Source: Mycolicibacterium komanii
Lineage (GTDB): Bacteria > Actinomycetota > Actinomycetes > Mycobacteriales > Mycobacteriaceae
Length of the DNA stretch: 64,000 nt
Direction of reading: 5' to 3'
Assembly (NCBI RefSeq): GCF_001050035.1
Contig: NZ_CVTA01000065.1
Location: 62,001 to 126,000, forward strand
The notes under the pieces: generated by a model
What the model was told of the DNA's origin: nothing
The model's database searches: none
What the model saw: the letters and a program-made list of their open reading frames with translations, nothing else
Made by a program: the position numbers and the translations under genes
Shown here: positions 21,383-30,917 of the stretch, piece by piece
Layout: each line of letters opens with the position of its first letter
How positions within the stretch are numbered: the stretch's first letter is position 1

Positions 21383-22524
21383 TGCTCGGCCCCACCGACG
21401 AATTCCCGATCCACCAGATCCCCCAGCCGATCGCCTGGCCGGGCAGCTCTGACCGCAACTTCTACGACCGCTCCTACTTCAACGCCCACGACCGCACCGG
21501 TGACATCTTCTTGATCACCGGCATCGGGTACTACCCGAACCTGGGCGTAAAGGATGCGTTCGTGCTGGTGCGCCGCCGGAGCCGGGGCGCCGGCGACATC
21601 GAGACACGTGACACCCAGACCGCGGTGCACGTGTCCGACGGCATCGACTCCGACCGGCTCAATCAGCACGCGCTGGGCTACCGCGTCGAGGTCACCGAAC
21701 CGCTGCACAAACTGCGCATCGTGCTCGAGGAGACCGAGGGCATCGCCGTCGACCTCACGTGGAACGGACTGTTCGACGTCGTGCAGGAACAACGCCACAT
21801 GCTGCGCACCGGGACGCGAATCACGCTGGACGCGCAACGTTTCGCGCAGGTCGGCACGTGGAGCGGCGTCATCGCGATCGACGGCGAAGAGATCACCGTC
21901 GACCCGTCAGTGTGGATCGGGAGCCGCGACCGGTCGTGGGGTATCCGCCCCATCGGCGAACCCGAACCCGCGGGCAGGCCCGCCCATCCTCCGTTCGAGG
22001 GCATGTGGTGGCTGTACGTGCCGATGGCGTTCGACGACTTCGCGATCGTGATGATCATCCAGGAGGACCCCAGCGGATTCCGCAGCCTCAACGACTGCAC
22101 CCGGATCTGGCGCGACGGCCGCGTCGAACAACTCGGCTGGCCGCGGGTGAAGATCCATTACACCTCCGGAACCCGAATCCCCTACGGCGCCACCATCGAA
22201 GCGACCACTCCGGACGGCTCACCGGTGGTGTTCGAGGTCGAGTCGAAGTTGCCGGTGCCGATCCACATCGGCGGCGGGTACGGCGGCGACTCGGACTGGC
22301 TGCACGGCGTCTGGAAGGGCGACAAGTTCAGCGAGCGCCTCACCTACGACATGACCGACCCGGCGGTCAACGGCCGCAGCATGTTCGGCGTGATCGACCA
22401 TGTCGGCCGCGCCGAATGCACGGAGCGCGGCAAGACCAGCGAGGGCTGGGGCCTCTTCGAACACGGCGCGCTCGGCCGGCACGACCCGTCGGGCTTCAAG
22501 GACTGGCTGACCGTCGCCGACTGA
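21382..22524 (+). CDS. Conserved hypothetical, lipocalin-like/AttH-type (Rv3169 homologue)
   Basis: A 380-residue mycobacterial protein with no catalytic motif that I recognise. Beta-rich composition and repeated W/D/R blocks (SSDRNFYDRSYFN, SRDRSWGIRPIG, GMWWLYVPMAFDDFAI) resemble AttH/carotenoid 1,2-hydratase-like double lipocalin folds. The ATG shares a base with the stop of the Rv3168-like kinase, so the two are translationally coupled and probably work together. There is no signal peptide, so it is cytoplasmic. Function unknown. Confidence 0.8.
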
Positions 22525-22525
22525 C

Positions 22526-22578
22526 GCGATTTCGGTGCACTACCTATCGCTCAGCGACTGGAAGTGCACCGAAATCGC
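22526..22578. terminator. Bidirectional hairpin between convergent genes
   Basis: Arms at 22526-22543 and 22561-22578 are complementary at 17 of 18 positions (GCGATTTCGGTGCAC type). An inner stem TCGCT-C-AGCGA lies at 22547-22557. The element exactly fills the gap between the convergent Rv3169-like and BVMO genes. There is no U-tract on either side, so it is best described as a transcript-end hairpin of the mycobacterial type. Confidence 0.7.
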
Positions 22579-22587
22579 CAAGGGTTC

Positions 22588-24063
22588 TCAGGCGACCGGC
22601 GTCACCGGAACCGGAGCCCGGCCGAACACCATCGACTCCTCGATCCGGTCGAGCCGATGATCGATCGCGTCGAGCACGTAGTTGTGCCGGACGTTCCACG
22701 GCCGGTGCGTACCCGACTTTGGCAGCACGTGCGCGGCGCGCTGCACGTAGCCGGCGTTGATGTTCCACGCCGGCTTCTCCGCCATCGGCTTGTCACCCAG
22801 ATGCGGGTACGCGTGGGTGTACCCGTGAGAGTTCATGTAGGAGATCAGCTTTGCGAAGGCGCGGGCGGTCAGGTCGGCGCGCAACGTCCACGAGGCGTTG
22901 ATGTAGCCGACGCACCAGGCCAGGTTGGGTACGTCCTCGAGCATGTGCTCCTTGTAGACGAAGCGGTCCTGCGGTTTGACCTCTTCGCCGTCGATACTGA
23001 TGAGCACCCCGCCGAGCGCCTGCAGCTGAATGCCGGTCGCGGTGATGAGGATGTCGGCGTCGATCCTCTGGCCGGATCGCAGCACCACACCCGTCGAATC
23101 GATGTGATCGATCTGGTCGGTCACCACATCGAGCCGACCGGTGTTGATCGCGTCGTAGAAGTCGTTGTCCAGGATCGCGCACAACCGTTGATCCCACGGG
23201 TCGTACCGCGGCTTGAAGTGCACGTCGACCGGATAACCCTTGGGCAGGTTGCGTTTTGCGTAGCTGCGAATGTAGCGCCTGCTGAGCTTGGGCGCCGCCT
23301 TGGCGAACGCGTAGACGAACACCGTGAAGATCGTGTTGTAGATGCGCGCGCCCCAGTAACCGATCCGGCCGGGCAGCACCTTGCGCAGCGCCTGCACGAT
23401 GGGATTGACCCGCGGCGCCGACAGCATGTAGGTCGGCGAGCGTTGCAGCATCGTCACGTGGCCGGCCTTCTCGGTCAGCGACGGGATCATGCTCACCGCC
23501 GTCGCGCCGCTGCCGATGACCAGAAGCCGCTTACCCTCGTAGTCCAGCGATTCCGGCCAGTGCTGCGGGTGCACGACCTCACCGCTGAACTCCTCGAGGC
23601 CCGGGAAGTCCGGTCGGTAGGGCTCGTCGTAGTTGTAGTAGCCCGTGCCGAAGAACAGGAAGCGACTGCGATATGTGACGGGAGCCCCGTCTTGCTCGGC
23701 CTGCACCGTCCACGTGTCGGTCGACGAATCCCAGTCCGCCGACAACACACGGGTGTTGAACCGGATGTGCTCGTCGATGCCGTGCTTGCGCGCGGTCTGT
23801 ACCAGGTACTCGCGGATGTCCGGACCGTCGGCCACGTTCTCCGGCCGCGTCCACGGCTCGAACGGATAGCTCAGCGTGAAGATGTCGCTGTCGGAGCGGA
23901 TGCCCGGATAGCGGTGCAAATCCCACGTACCGCCGATCCGCGCGCGCCGCTCGAGGACCTTGTAGGTGACGCTCGGGTTCTTCTCCTGCAGGCGGTAGGC
24001 CGCGCCGATCCCCGATATTCCCGCCCCGATGATCAGAACGTCGGAATACTCATCGCGACTCAT
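22588..24063 (-). CDS. EthA-like Baeyer-Villiger FAD monooxygenase
   Basis: A 491-residue flavoprotein monooxygenase very similar in layout to mycobacterial EthA. The N-terminal FAD loop is IIGAGISGIGAAYRL (residues ~9-23). The BVMO fingerprint FxGxxxHxxxWP is present as FSGEVVHPQHWP, and the second NADPH-binding Rossmann loop is VIGSGATAV. Other shared blocks are GGTWDLHRYPGIRSDSD and GYINASWTLRADL. It would insert oxygen next to a ketone or oxidise sulphur, and EthA-type enzymes activate thioamide drugs. ATG 24063 follows GGGAGG with 6-nt spacing. No ethR-like regulator adjoins it, so orthology with ethA is not certain. Confidence 0.9.
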   Translation of the reverse strand: MSRDEYSDVLIIGAGISGIGAAYRLQEKNPSVTYKVLERRARIGGTWDLHRYPGIRSDSDIFTLSYPFEPWTRPENVADGPDIREYLVQTARKHGIDEHIRFNTRVLSADWDSSTDTWTVQAEQDGAPVTYRSRFLFFGTGYYNYDEPYRPDFPGLEEFSGEVVHPQHWPESLDYEGKRLLVIGSGATAVSMIPSLTEKAGHVTMLQRSPTYMLSAPRVNPIVQALRKVLPGRIGYWGARIYNTIFTVFVYAFAKAAPKLSRRYIRSYAKRNLPKGYPVDVHFKPRYDPWDQRLCAILDNDFYDAINTGRLDVVTDQIDHIDSTGVVLRSGQRIDADILITATGIQLQALGGVLISIDGEEVKPQDRFVYKEHMLEDVPNLAWCVGYINASWTLRADLTARAFAKLISYMNSHGYTHAYPHLGDKPMAEKPAWNINAGYVQRAAHVLPKSGTHRPWNVRHNYVLDAIDHRLDRIEESMVFGRAPVPVTPVA

Positions 24064-24103
24064 CCGCAACCTCCCTTGGTCCCGCTGAGTACCACCATAG
24101 GAG

Positions 24104-25093
24104 TCAAGCCGCCAACGCGTCGACGATCTTGGACAACGCGTCGATGGCGATGGGTCCGGGCTGGTACAGGCACACGCGGTCGGACACTCCGGCCACGCGG
24201 TCACGGATGTGGGCGGCGATCTCGGCCGGCGCCCCGCACGCGGCGATGGTGTGCAGCACCTCGTCGTCGATCAGCGTCGCCATCTCCTGCCACCGGCCCT
24301 GCTTGGACATGGCATTGAGCTCCGGTTGCAGCTCGCCCCACCCGTGCACGTCGAGGACTGGGCGGTAGGCGGGGGTGGAGCCGTAGAACGCCAACAACCG
24401 CCGCGCGGCGTCGTGCGCCGCATCGTCCTCACCCACCGACACGATGATCTCGGGCACCAGCGCGAAGTCGTCGAGGGACCGGCCCGATTCCGACAGGCCG
24501 GCGCGCACCTGCGGCATCGTCACCTCGTGCAGAAACCGCTTCGACCCGAACGGCATGACCAACAGCCCGTCCGCGACGGCCGCGGTCGCGTGGGCCAACC
24601 GCGGGCCGAGTGCGCCGAGGTAGATCGGCGGAGGGCCGTACGGATTGGGGCCCGGGTTGAATGTCGGGGTCATCAGCGTGTGCCGGAAGTACTCGCCGCG
24701 AAAATCGAGACGCTCGCCGGTCTCCCATGCGGCGAACACCGCCCGCAGCGCGGCGACCATCTCCTTCATCCGGGCGACGGGGCGGTCGAACGCCGCACCG
24801 TAACGCTTCTCGACCTGCGCGCGCACCTGCGTGCCGAGGCCCAGGATGAAGCGGCCCTCCGCGAGAAGTTGATGGTCGTAGGCCTGATGGGCGAGCTGAA
24901 TCGGGTTGCGCGGAAACGCAATGGCGACATTGGTCATCAGGTCCAGGCCGCCCACGGTCGATGCCAGCGTCAGCGGCGCGAACACGTCGTGCGGTCCCTC
25001 GAAGGTGAACACGCCGCTGGCGCCCGCGTCACGCAGCAGTCGCGTCCGTTCGATCGCATCGGTTGGGCCGAACAACGCTGTCATGACCTTCAC
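24104..25093 (-). CDS. LLM-class F420-dependent oxidoreductase (TIGR03617 type)
   Basis: A 329-residue luciferase-like monooxygenase-fold enzyme, probably using coenzyme F420. Family signs are MTNVAIAFPRNP, the LAEGRFILGLGTQVR segment, FRGEYFRHTLMTPTFNPGPNP and PPPIYLGALGPRLA. The GTG start at 25093 is inferred; the ATG at 25084 is inside but has poor SD spacing. The start faces that of the amine oxidase gene across only 19 nt. The -10-like TAGGCT (plus-strand 25102-25107) lies 8 nt from the GTG, which would give a nearly leaderless mRNA. Substrate unknown. Confidence 0.85.
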   Translation of the reverse strand: MKVMTALFGPTDAIERTRLLRDAGASGVFTFEGPHDVFAPLTLASTVGGLDLMTNVAIAFPRNPIQLAHQAYDHQLLAEGRFILGLGTQVRAQVEKRYGAAFDRPVARMKEMVAALRAVFAAWETGERLDFRGEYFRHTLMTPTFNPGPNPYGPPPIYLGALGPRLAHATAAVADGLLVMPFGSKRFLHEVTMPQVRAGLSESGRSLDDFALVPEIIVSVGEDDAAHDAARRLLAFYGSTPAYRPVLDVHGWGELQPELNAMSKQGRWQEMATLIDDEVLHTIAACGAPAEIAAHIRDRVAGVSDRVCLYQPGPIAIDALSKIVDALAA

Positions 25094-25101
25094 GCCGTGA
25101 G

Positions 25102-25107
25102 AGCCTA
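25102..25107 (-). promoter_or_regulatory. Candidate -10 element for a leaderless F420-oxidoreductase mRNA
   Basis: On the minus strand this reads TAGGCT and fits TANNNT. The GTG start at 25093 follows after 8 nt, so transcription could begin at or next to the start codon. Leaderless genes are common in mycobacteria. No clear -35 was identified. Confidence 0.3.
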
Positions 25108-25112
25108 ATCGC

Positions 25113-26465
25113 GTGGGGTTGCAAGGCAGTGCCGACGCGGTCGTGGTGGGCGCAGGATTCGCCGGGCTGACGGCGGCGCGCGAGCTGGTCCGGCTCGGAT
25201 ACGACGTGGTGGTCCTCGAGGGGCGGGATCGCGTCGGCGGACGATCGTCGACGGCGACCATCGCCGGTGTGCCCGTCGACCTGGGCGGCACCTTCATCGG
25301 ACCCACCCAGGACGCCGTCGGCGAGCTGGCGGCGGAGCTGGGTTGCGCAACGGCGCCCACCTTCAGCGAGGGCAAGAACCTGATCCGGTGGCGGGGCCGA
25401 GTCCGCTCCTACCGCAGCACCATTCCCCGCCTGTCCATCGTCGAGCTGCTCGACGTGTCGCGCATCCAGTGGCGGTTCGAACGCGCGTCCCGGCGGGTGG
25501 CCGTCGAGGCGCCCTGGACGGCCCCGCAGGCCGACGCCCTCGACTCGCTGTCGCTCGACGGCTGGCTGAAGTCGGTCCACGCGAGCGCCGGAACGCGGGA
25601 CCTGATGGCGATCATGTCGCGGGTCACCTGGGGTTGCGAACCCGACGCGGTGTCGATGCTGCACGCCGTGCGCTACGTCAGGGCCGCGGGCGGGCTCGAC
25701 CGCATGCTCGACGTCGAGGGCGGTGCGCAGCAGAGCCGCTTCCCCGGCGGCACCCAGCAGATCGCGCTGCGGATGGCCGAGGAGTTGGGGTCGCGCGTCG
25801 TGCTCAACGCAGCGGTACGCAGCATTGAGACGCACGGCGACGGCATGCTCACGGTGACATCGGCTCAGGGCGCCGTGCGCGCCAAAGCCGTCGTCGTCGC
25901 CATCCCGCCCGAACACCGCAAGGCGATCGAATTCCTGCCCGACCTACCCGCCGAGTACGGCAAGCTCGCGCAGCACTGGCCCCAGGGCAACCTGAGCAAG
26001 GCCTACGCCGCGTACGAGACACCGTTCTGGCGTCCCAAAGGGCTTTCGGGAGAAGCACTTTCCGACGAGGGGCCGGTGTTCATCACGTTCGACGTCAGCC
26101 CCTCGGAGGACGGGCCCGGCATTCTGCTCGGCTTCGTCGACGCCCGCTCGTTCGACTCGCTGCCGCCGGCGCAGCGCAGGGAGCGCGCGCTGTCGGGCTT
26201 CGCGGCGCTGTTCGGTAATGCCGCCCTCGACCCGATCGACTATCTCGACCACTGCTGGAGTGCCGAGCCGTTCGCGCCGGGCGGGCCGACCGCGGCAGTA
26301 CCGCCCGGATCGTGGACGACATACGGACCGTGGCTGCGCAAACCTGTCAATGGAATCCATTGGGCCGGAACCGAAACCGCCGACACGTGGACCGGCTTCC
26401 TCGACGGCGCCGTCCGATCGGGCACGCGCGCCGCCGACGAGGTGCACCGCGCGCTGGCCGGCTGA
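25113..26465 (+). CDS. aofH: Flavin-containing monoamine oxidase (Rv3170/AofH-like)
   Basis: A 450-residue flavin amine oxidase. The N-terminal dinucleotide loop is [16 protein letters not shown], followed by [17 protein letters not shown]. The C-terminal FAD segment is [24 protein letters not shown] (in parts: GIHWAGTE and [10 protein letters not shown]). It oxidises amines to imines with release of peroxide; substrate not deducible. Same place in the gene order as M. tuberculosis aofH. The GTG at 25113 was taken as start because the loop begins 11 residues later. The stop directly abuts the convergent hydrolase gene at 26466. Confidence 0.9.
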   Translation: MGLQGSADAVVVGAGFAGLTAARELVRLGYDVVVLEGRDRVGGRSSTATIAGVPVDLGGTFIGPTQDAVGELAAELGCATAPTFSEGKNLIRWRGRVRSYRSTIPRLSIVELLDVSRIQWRFERASRRVAVEAPWTAPQADALDSLSLDGWLKSVHASAGTRDLMAIMSRVTWGCEPDAVSMLHAVRYVRAAGGLDRMLDVEGGAQQSRFPGGTQQIALRMAEELGSRVVLNAAVRSIETHGDGMLTVTSAQGAVRAKAVVVAIPPEHRKAIEFLPDLPAEYGKLAQHWPQGNLSKAYAAYETPFWRPKGLSGEALSDEGPVFITFDVSPSEDGPGILLGFVDARSFDSLPPAQRRERALSGFAALFGNAALDPIDYLDHCWSAEPFAPGGPTAAVPPGSWTTYGPWLRKPVNGIHWAGTETADTWTGFLDGAVRSGTRAADEVHRALAG

Positions 26466-27434
26466 CTAGGAGCTGACCCGGCGCTCGGCGGTCACCGACT
26501 CGACCAGCGCACGCAGGTGCTTGTTGACCTCGGCGGGCCGTTCGAGGATGGCGCAGTGCCCACCGGCCAGTTCCACGAACTCGGTGAGGTTGGGCACCTC
26601 TTCGGCAATGCGGCGAGACGACGTCACCGGCAGCAGCCGGTCCTTTTCGCTGCCGATGACCAGGGTGGGCACGACAAGGTTGTTCAGCCCGATGTGCCGA
26701 GGGCCGAGGTGATCGACGAGCGTGCGGGCCCAGCCGCCGCGGCCGATCGGTGACGTGGCGGCGAACAGTTCGTGGACGAACGCCGTGATCGCGGGGTCGG
26801 CGTCGCGGCCCACCGCCAACATGGACAGGAAACGCTGATTCGGGCCGTGGATGGCGCGCGGCACCGGCACCGCGCCGAACGTCTTCAGCAGGGTCCCCGC
26901 AGTGCGGACGCGGACATTGGCCAGCGGTGCGGGCACCGGCAGCAGCTTGACGTTGCGCAACAGGTCGCCGGTGGTGGTGTTGATCAGCGCGACGGCGTCG
27001 GCACGTTCGGTCACCCGTTCGGCGTGCCGCTCCGACCACGACGTGATCGCGATGCCGCCCATCGAGTGGCCGGCGATGACCGCGCGTTCGCCGGGCGCGA
27101 GCGTCGCCTCGAGCACGGAGTCGAGGTCGCCGGCCAAATGGTCGAGGCTGTAGGCGCCGCGACGGACCGGGACCGCGCTGCGGCCGTGGCCGCGGTGGTC
27201 GAACGCGATCACGCGGTAGTCCTGCGACAGGTCGGCGATCTGATGGGCCCACACCCGGAGCGCGCAGGTGATGCCGTGCGCGAGCACGATCGGATAGCCG
27301 TCCTCGCGTCCGAAGACCTCGGCGTGCAGGCGGATGCCGTCTCGGGAGCGCACCTCGACGGCGCGACCGGGGGGCAGGGACTGCGCGGGCGCGAAGGCGT
27401 GAACCCTCGACCGGCTACGGGGACCAGTGGTCAT
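26466..27434 (-). CDS. hpx: Alpha/beta hydrolase (Rv3171c/Hpx-like, non-haem haloperoxidase family)
   Basis: A 322-residue alpha/beta hydrolase. The HG oxyanion segment is VLAHGITC, the nucleophile elbow is GHSMGG, the acid is probably in SEKDRLLP, and the catalytic His is in GGHCAIL. The classical DHRGHGRS motif follows strand 4. Position next to aofH matches hpx of M. tuberculosis. ATG 27434 has GGAG at 6-nt spacing. The annotated haloperoxidase name comes from fold similarity; real activity is more likely esterase/lipase. Confidence 0.85.
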   Translation of the reverse strand: MTTGPRSRSRVHAFAPAQSLPPGRAVEVRSRDGIRLHAEVFGREDGYPIVLAHGITCALRVWAHQIADLSQDYRVIAFDHRGHGRSAVPVRRGAYSLDHLAGDLDSVLEATLAPGERAVIAGHSMGGIAITSWSERHAERVTERADAVALINTTTGDLLRNVKLLPVPAPLANVRVRTAGTLLKTFGAVPVPRAIHGPNQRFLSMLAVGRDADPAITAFVHELFAATSPIGRGGWARTLVDHLGPRHIGLNNLVVPTLVIGSEKDRLLPVTSSRRIAEEVPNLTEFVELAGGHCAILERPAEVNKHLRALVESVTAERRVSS

Positions 27435-27452
27435 GTGCGCTCCGTTCGAACT

Positions 27453-27466
27453 CGGCAACGTTGCCG
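27453..27466. promoter_or_regulatory. Perfect 14-bp palindrome, candidate operator
   Basis: CGGCAACGTTGCCG is a perfect palindrome in the 142-nt divergent spacer between the hydrolase (26466-27434) and the quinone oxidoreductase (27577). It lies 19 nt upstream of the hydrolase start. Size and symmetry suit a dimeric repressor; no regulator gene adjoins it. Confidence 0.4.
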
Positions 27467-27576
27467 CGTAAGTGAGCTTATCTAACAGTGTGCGGCAACC
27501 GTGTGACCCCCGCCGCGTTTCGCGACGATCGGTGCCGCGGCGCAGGTCCACGAACCGGGGGGAGTTAAATGGCGGC

Positions 27577-28548
27577 ATGCGCGCCATTCAGATAGCCAGC
27601 CTCGATGGACCTCAAGCCGCCAAGCTCGTCGATATCGATGAGCCGGACGGCGACGGCGCGGTTGTGATCGAGGTGCACGCCGCCGGGGTCGCGTTCCCGG
27701 ACGTGCTGCAGTCGCGCGGGCTCTATCAGTACAAGCCGGAGATGCCGTACACGCCCGGCGGCGAGGTCGCGGGCGTCGTGCGCAGCGCGCCGGCCGACGC
27801 GCACGTGCAGGCCGGCGACCGCGTCGCCGCGCTGACGATGTTGTGCGGCGCGATGGCCGAAGTGGTCGCACTGCCCGCCGAACGGGTTTTCAAGCTGCCC
27901 GACAACGTCTCCTTCGAGGCGGGGGCGGGTCTGCTCTTCAACGACCTCACGATGCACCACGCGCTGCGCACCCGCGGGCGGCTGGCCGAGGGCGAGACCG
28001 TGCTGGTGCACGGCGCGGCCGGCGGCATCGGGACGTCGACGCTGCGGTTGGCGCCCGCATGGGGCGCGTCGCGGGTGATCGCGGTGGTCAGCTCCGACGA
28101 GAAGGCCGAGGTGGCCAGGGCGGCCGGGGCGACCGATGTCGTGCCCGTCGACGGGTTCAAGGACAAGGTGAAGGAGCTGACCGAGGGCCGCGGCGTCGAC
28201 ATCGTCGTCGACCCGGTCGGTGGCGACCGGTTCACCGATTCGTTGCGGTCGCTCGCCCCCGGCGGACGGCTGCTGGTGATCGGCTTCACCGGCGGCGAGA
28301 TCCCGACGGTCAAGGTGAACCGGTTGTTGCTCAACAACGTCGACGCGGTCGGTGTCGGTTGGGGCGCTTGGACTTTCACCCACCCCAACTACCTCGCCGA
28401 GCAGTGGGCCGAGCTCGAGCCGCTGCTCGCGTCGGGCAAGGTGTCGGCGCCCCAACCGCAGGTGTTCCCGTTCGAGCGCGCTGCGGATGCGATCGCCGCG
28501 CTCGAAGACCGCTCGGCGAGGGGCAAGGTCGTCGTCGCCGTCCGGTGA
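27577..28548 (+). CDS. Zn-independent quinone oxidoreductase / FadB4-like MDR protein
   Basis: A 323-residue medium-chain dehydrogenase/reductase of the NADPH:quinone reductase group, close in sequence pattern to mycobacterial FadB4. The GroES-like N-domain has AAGVAFPDVLQSRGLYQ, and the nucleotide domain has HGAAGGIGTSTLRLA. There is no catalytic-zinc Cys/His set. It probably reduces quinones or enoyl substrates with NADPH. ATG 27577 opens the conserved MRAIQIASLDGP. A purine-rich GGGGGGAG lies about 13 nt upstream, a loose spacing. In M. tuberculosis fadB4 lies elsewhere in the same general region (before nuo), so the order is rearranged here. Confidence 0.85.
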   Translation: MRAIQIASLDGPQAAKLVDIDEPDGDGAVVIEVHAAGVAFPDVLQSRGLYQYKPEMPYTPGGEVAGVVRSAPADAHVQAGDRVAALTMLCGAMAEVVALPAERVFKLPDNVSFEAGAGLLFNDLTMHHALRTRGRLAEGETVLVHGAAGGIGTSTLRLAPAWGASRVIAVVSSDEKAEVARAAGATDVVPVDGFKDKVKELTEGRGVDIVVDPVGGDRFTDSLRSLAPGGRLLVIGFTGGEIPTVKVNRLLLNNVDAVGVGWGAWTFTHPNYLAEQWAELEPLLASGKVSAPQPQVFPFERAADAIAALEDRSARGKVVVAVR

Positions 28549-28557
28549 CGTGAGTGC

Positions 28558-29319
28558 CTACAGATACGGGTCGGCCCAGGCGCTGACGATGCGCGCTGCC
28601 CGCGCCGCCTGATCCTTGCCGGTCAGCAGGTGGTCGGCGCCCTCGAGGGAGACGAAACTGCGCGGGTGCCGCGCGGCCTGGAAGATCTCGCTGGCGTTTT
28701 CAATGCCGACGGTGTTGTCGGTCGGCGAATGCATGACCAGCAGCGCGCGGCGCAGGGTGTGGATGCGCTCGCGCAGATCGGCGTCGCGGACGTCTTCGAG
28801 GAAGTGCCGCTTGAGCGTCAATGCCTTGCCGCCGATGTGGAACTGCGCCTCGCCCTCCTCCTCGATGCGCTCGACGAGCGCGTCGTAGATCCGCTCGACG
28901 TGGGCGGGCTCGTAGGGTGCGGCGATGGTGGCGACCGCCTTCACCGTCGGACATTCGTGGGCGGCGGCGATGACGGCCGAGCCGCCGAAGGAATGCCCGA
29001 CCAGCAGGCGTACCTCGCGATCGGAGGAGTTCATGAACTCGACGGCGCGCACGGTGTCGGCGACCTTGTGCGAGAACGACCCGTCGCTCCAGTCGCCCTC
29101 CGAATCGCCCAGGCCGAGGTTGTCGAACCGCAGCATGCCGATGCCCTCGCCGGCGAGTTGCTTGCAGATCCGGCTGGCGGCCGGCGAATCCTTGCCGAGC
29201 GTGAACCCGTGGGCGAACACGCCCCATCCGCGGACGTCGCCGTCGGGGACGTCGATCACGCCCGCGAGGCCGGGTCCACTGGTGCTCGGAAAACTGACGC
29301 GTTCACCCACGCGCGTCAT
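28558..29319 (-). CDS. Alpha/beta hydrolase, OsmC-associated type
   Basis: A 253-residue hydrolase. HGFTLGKDSPAASRI is the oxyanion region, GHSFGG the nucleophile elbow, HSPTDNTVG the acid loop and GADHLLTG the His loop. Very similar domains are often fused to an OsmC domain in other bacteria; here the hydrolase stands alone. ATG or equivalent start at 29319, MTRVGERVSFPST. It ends 10 nt from the convergent quinone oxidoreductase and lies 21 nt downstream of mbtM on the same strand, so it may be the second gene of the iron-controlled transcript. Confidence 0.83.
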   Translation of the reverse strand: MTRVGERVSFPSTSGPGLAGVIDVPDGDVRGWGVFAHGFTLGKDSPAASRICKQLAGEGIGMLRFDNLGLGDSEGDWSDGSFSHKVADTVRAVEFMNSSDREVRLLVGHSFGGSAVIAAAHECPTVKAVATIAAPYEPAHVERIYDALVERIEEEGEAQFHIGGKALTLKRHFLEDVRDADLRERIHTLRRALLVMHSPTDNTVGIENASEIFQAARHPRSFVSLEGADHLLTGKDQAARAARIVSAWADPYL

Positions 29320-29340
29320 CCTGTCATGTGGACCGGTGCG

Positions 29341-30861
29341 TCACTGCTGTTGCAGCAGGTCGCGTTTCACCTCGAGCCTGCGCAGCTTGCCCGACGAGGT
29401 GCGCGGCAGCGTGCCGGGCCGGACGAAGACGACGTCGGTGGGCACCACGCCGCATTCGGATGCGACGCGCTCGATGAGGTCGGCGCGCGACGTCGCCTCG
29501 TCGGGTCCGCGGAACTCCGCGACGATCGCGACGCCGGGCCGGATCGACCGCTCCCCTACCCCGACGGCCACCACAGCGCCCTCGCGGACACCCGGCGCAC
29601 CCGCGGCCACCCGTTCCACCTCCGCGGGAAATATGTTGCGCCCGGCCACCGTGATCAGTTCCTTGGCGCGACCGCACACCACGAGGCTGCCATCGACGAG
29701 GTAACCGAGATCGCCTGTGGCGAACCAGTCGTCGGGGTTGCGCGTGGTGTCGCCGCGATAGCCCGACATCATCGAGGTCCCGCGGATGTGGATCTCGCCG
29801 ACCTTGCCGTCCCCGCGCGGTTCGATGCGCACCGACATGCCGGGTATCGGTTCGCCGAGCAGCGCGTGGCCGTCGTCATCGACGATCAGCCCACGCCCGG
29901 GTTCGGGAACCGTTACCGCACAGGTGGATTCGGCCAGTCCGTAGGAGGGCGCGAGCGCACCCGCGGCGAACCCGAACCGGGCCATTCCGTCGGCGAACCG
30001 CGCGGTGAGCTCACAGTCGACGGGTTCGCCGCCGTTGAGCGCGAAACGCAGGCTGGAGAGGTCGACGTCGGTGACCCGTCGCGAGTACTTGCCGATCAGG
30101 CCGTAGGCCATGTTCGGGGCGGCGGTGATGGTGGCACGGCTCTCGGTGAGCCAGTTCAACCACCGGAACGGCGAGGCCTGAAACGCCCCGGTCGGCGCCT
30201 GCCACACGTCGATTCCGCGCAGCGCTCCGGCGAGCACGAAGCTCAAGCCCATGTCGTGGTACAGCGGCAACCATGAACAGCCGACATCGTCGGGCCCCAC
30301 TCCGATGCGCGAATTCAGCCCATCGAGGTTGGCCAGCACCGCATCCGGCGACAGTTGCACCGCGCGCGGCACGCCCGTCGAACCCGCCGTGCCCTGCAGA
30401 ATCGCGACTCCGGCCGGCCGGTCCGGCCGCCGGAACTTGGTCGATCTCGTCAGCGGGGCAACGGAATCCAACTCCTTGGCGACCGGGCCGCCGTCCATGA
30501 GACGGAGCTGTTCGAGCTGCCGACCCGTGCTGAGGACGTGGCTGACGCCCATTCCTGCGAACCGGGTCACCGTGGACTGCGCCCACTTCTCGGCGTCGGC
30601 GCCTCGGACCGGGCCGGGCGCGATGGTCACCGGGACACCGGCCTGGAAGGCGCCGAGGATCGCCGCGATGAGCTCGACGGTGGGCTCGTTGGCCAGGCCG
30701 AGGGCCGCGACCTCCTCGTTGAGCAGCCAGTCGGCGACGTTCTCCGAGCGAGCGTGCACCTCCGGCCAGGGGTGGCGGGTCCACGCGCCGTCGCCGAAGA
30801 CGAAGAGGTTCTTCGCAGAGTTGGTCCACCGTTCGGCAAATGTCGCCGCCAACGATTCCAT
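29341..30861 (-). CDS. mbtM: Long-chain-fatty-acid-ACP ligase MbtM (FadD33)
   Basis: A 506-residue ANL-superfamily adenylating enzyme that I recognise as MbtM, which activates the fatty acid used to acylate the mycobactin core lysine. Visible features are the P-loop [33 protein letters not shown], the [10 protein letters not shown] aspartate motif and a C-terminal [11 protein letters not shown] with the catalytic Lys. Long stretches match my memory of M. tuberculosis FadD33. ATG 30861 is preferred over GTG 30867: GAGGG lies 5 nt upstream and it aligns with the known N-terminus. The partners MbtK, MbtL and MbtN are not adjacent. An IdeR-type box lies upstream, so it should be induced by iron limitation. 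Confidence 0.88.
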   Translation of the reverse strand: MESLAATFAERWTNSAKNLFVFGDGAWTRHPWPEVHARSENVADWLLNEEVAALGLANEPTVELIAAILGAFQAGVPVTIAPGPVRGADAEKWAQSTVTRFAGMGVSHVLSTGRQLEQLRLMDGGPVAKELDSVAPLTRSTKFRRPDRPAGVAILQGTAGSTGVPRAVQLSPDAVLANLDGLNSRIGVGPDDVGCSWLPLYHDMGLSFVLAGALRGIDVWQAPTGAFQASPFRWLNWLTESRATITAAPNMAYGLIGKYSRRVTDVDLSSLRFALNGGEPVDCELTARFADGMARFGFAAGALAPSYGLAESTCAVTVPEPGRGLIVDDDGHALLGEPIPGMSVRIEPRGDGKVGEIHIRGTSMMSGYRGDTTRNPDDWFATGDLGYLVDGSLVVCGRAKELITVAGRNIFPAEVERVAAGAPGVREGAVVAVGVGERSIRPGVAIVAEFRGPDEATSRADLIERVASECGVVPTDVVFVRPGTLPRTSSGKLRRLEVKRDLLQQQ

Positions 30862-30917
30862 GGACACCCTCGCCGTGCTTCGTCCCGCCCCGACAGGCGG
30901 TTGTCGGACTAGTCAAT

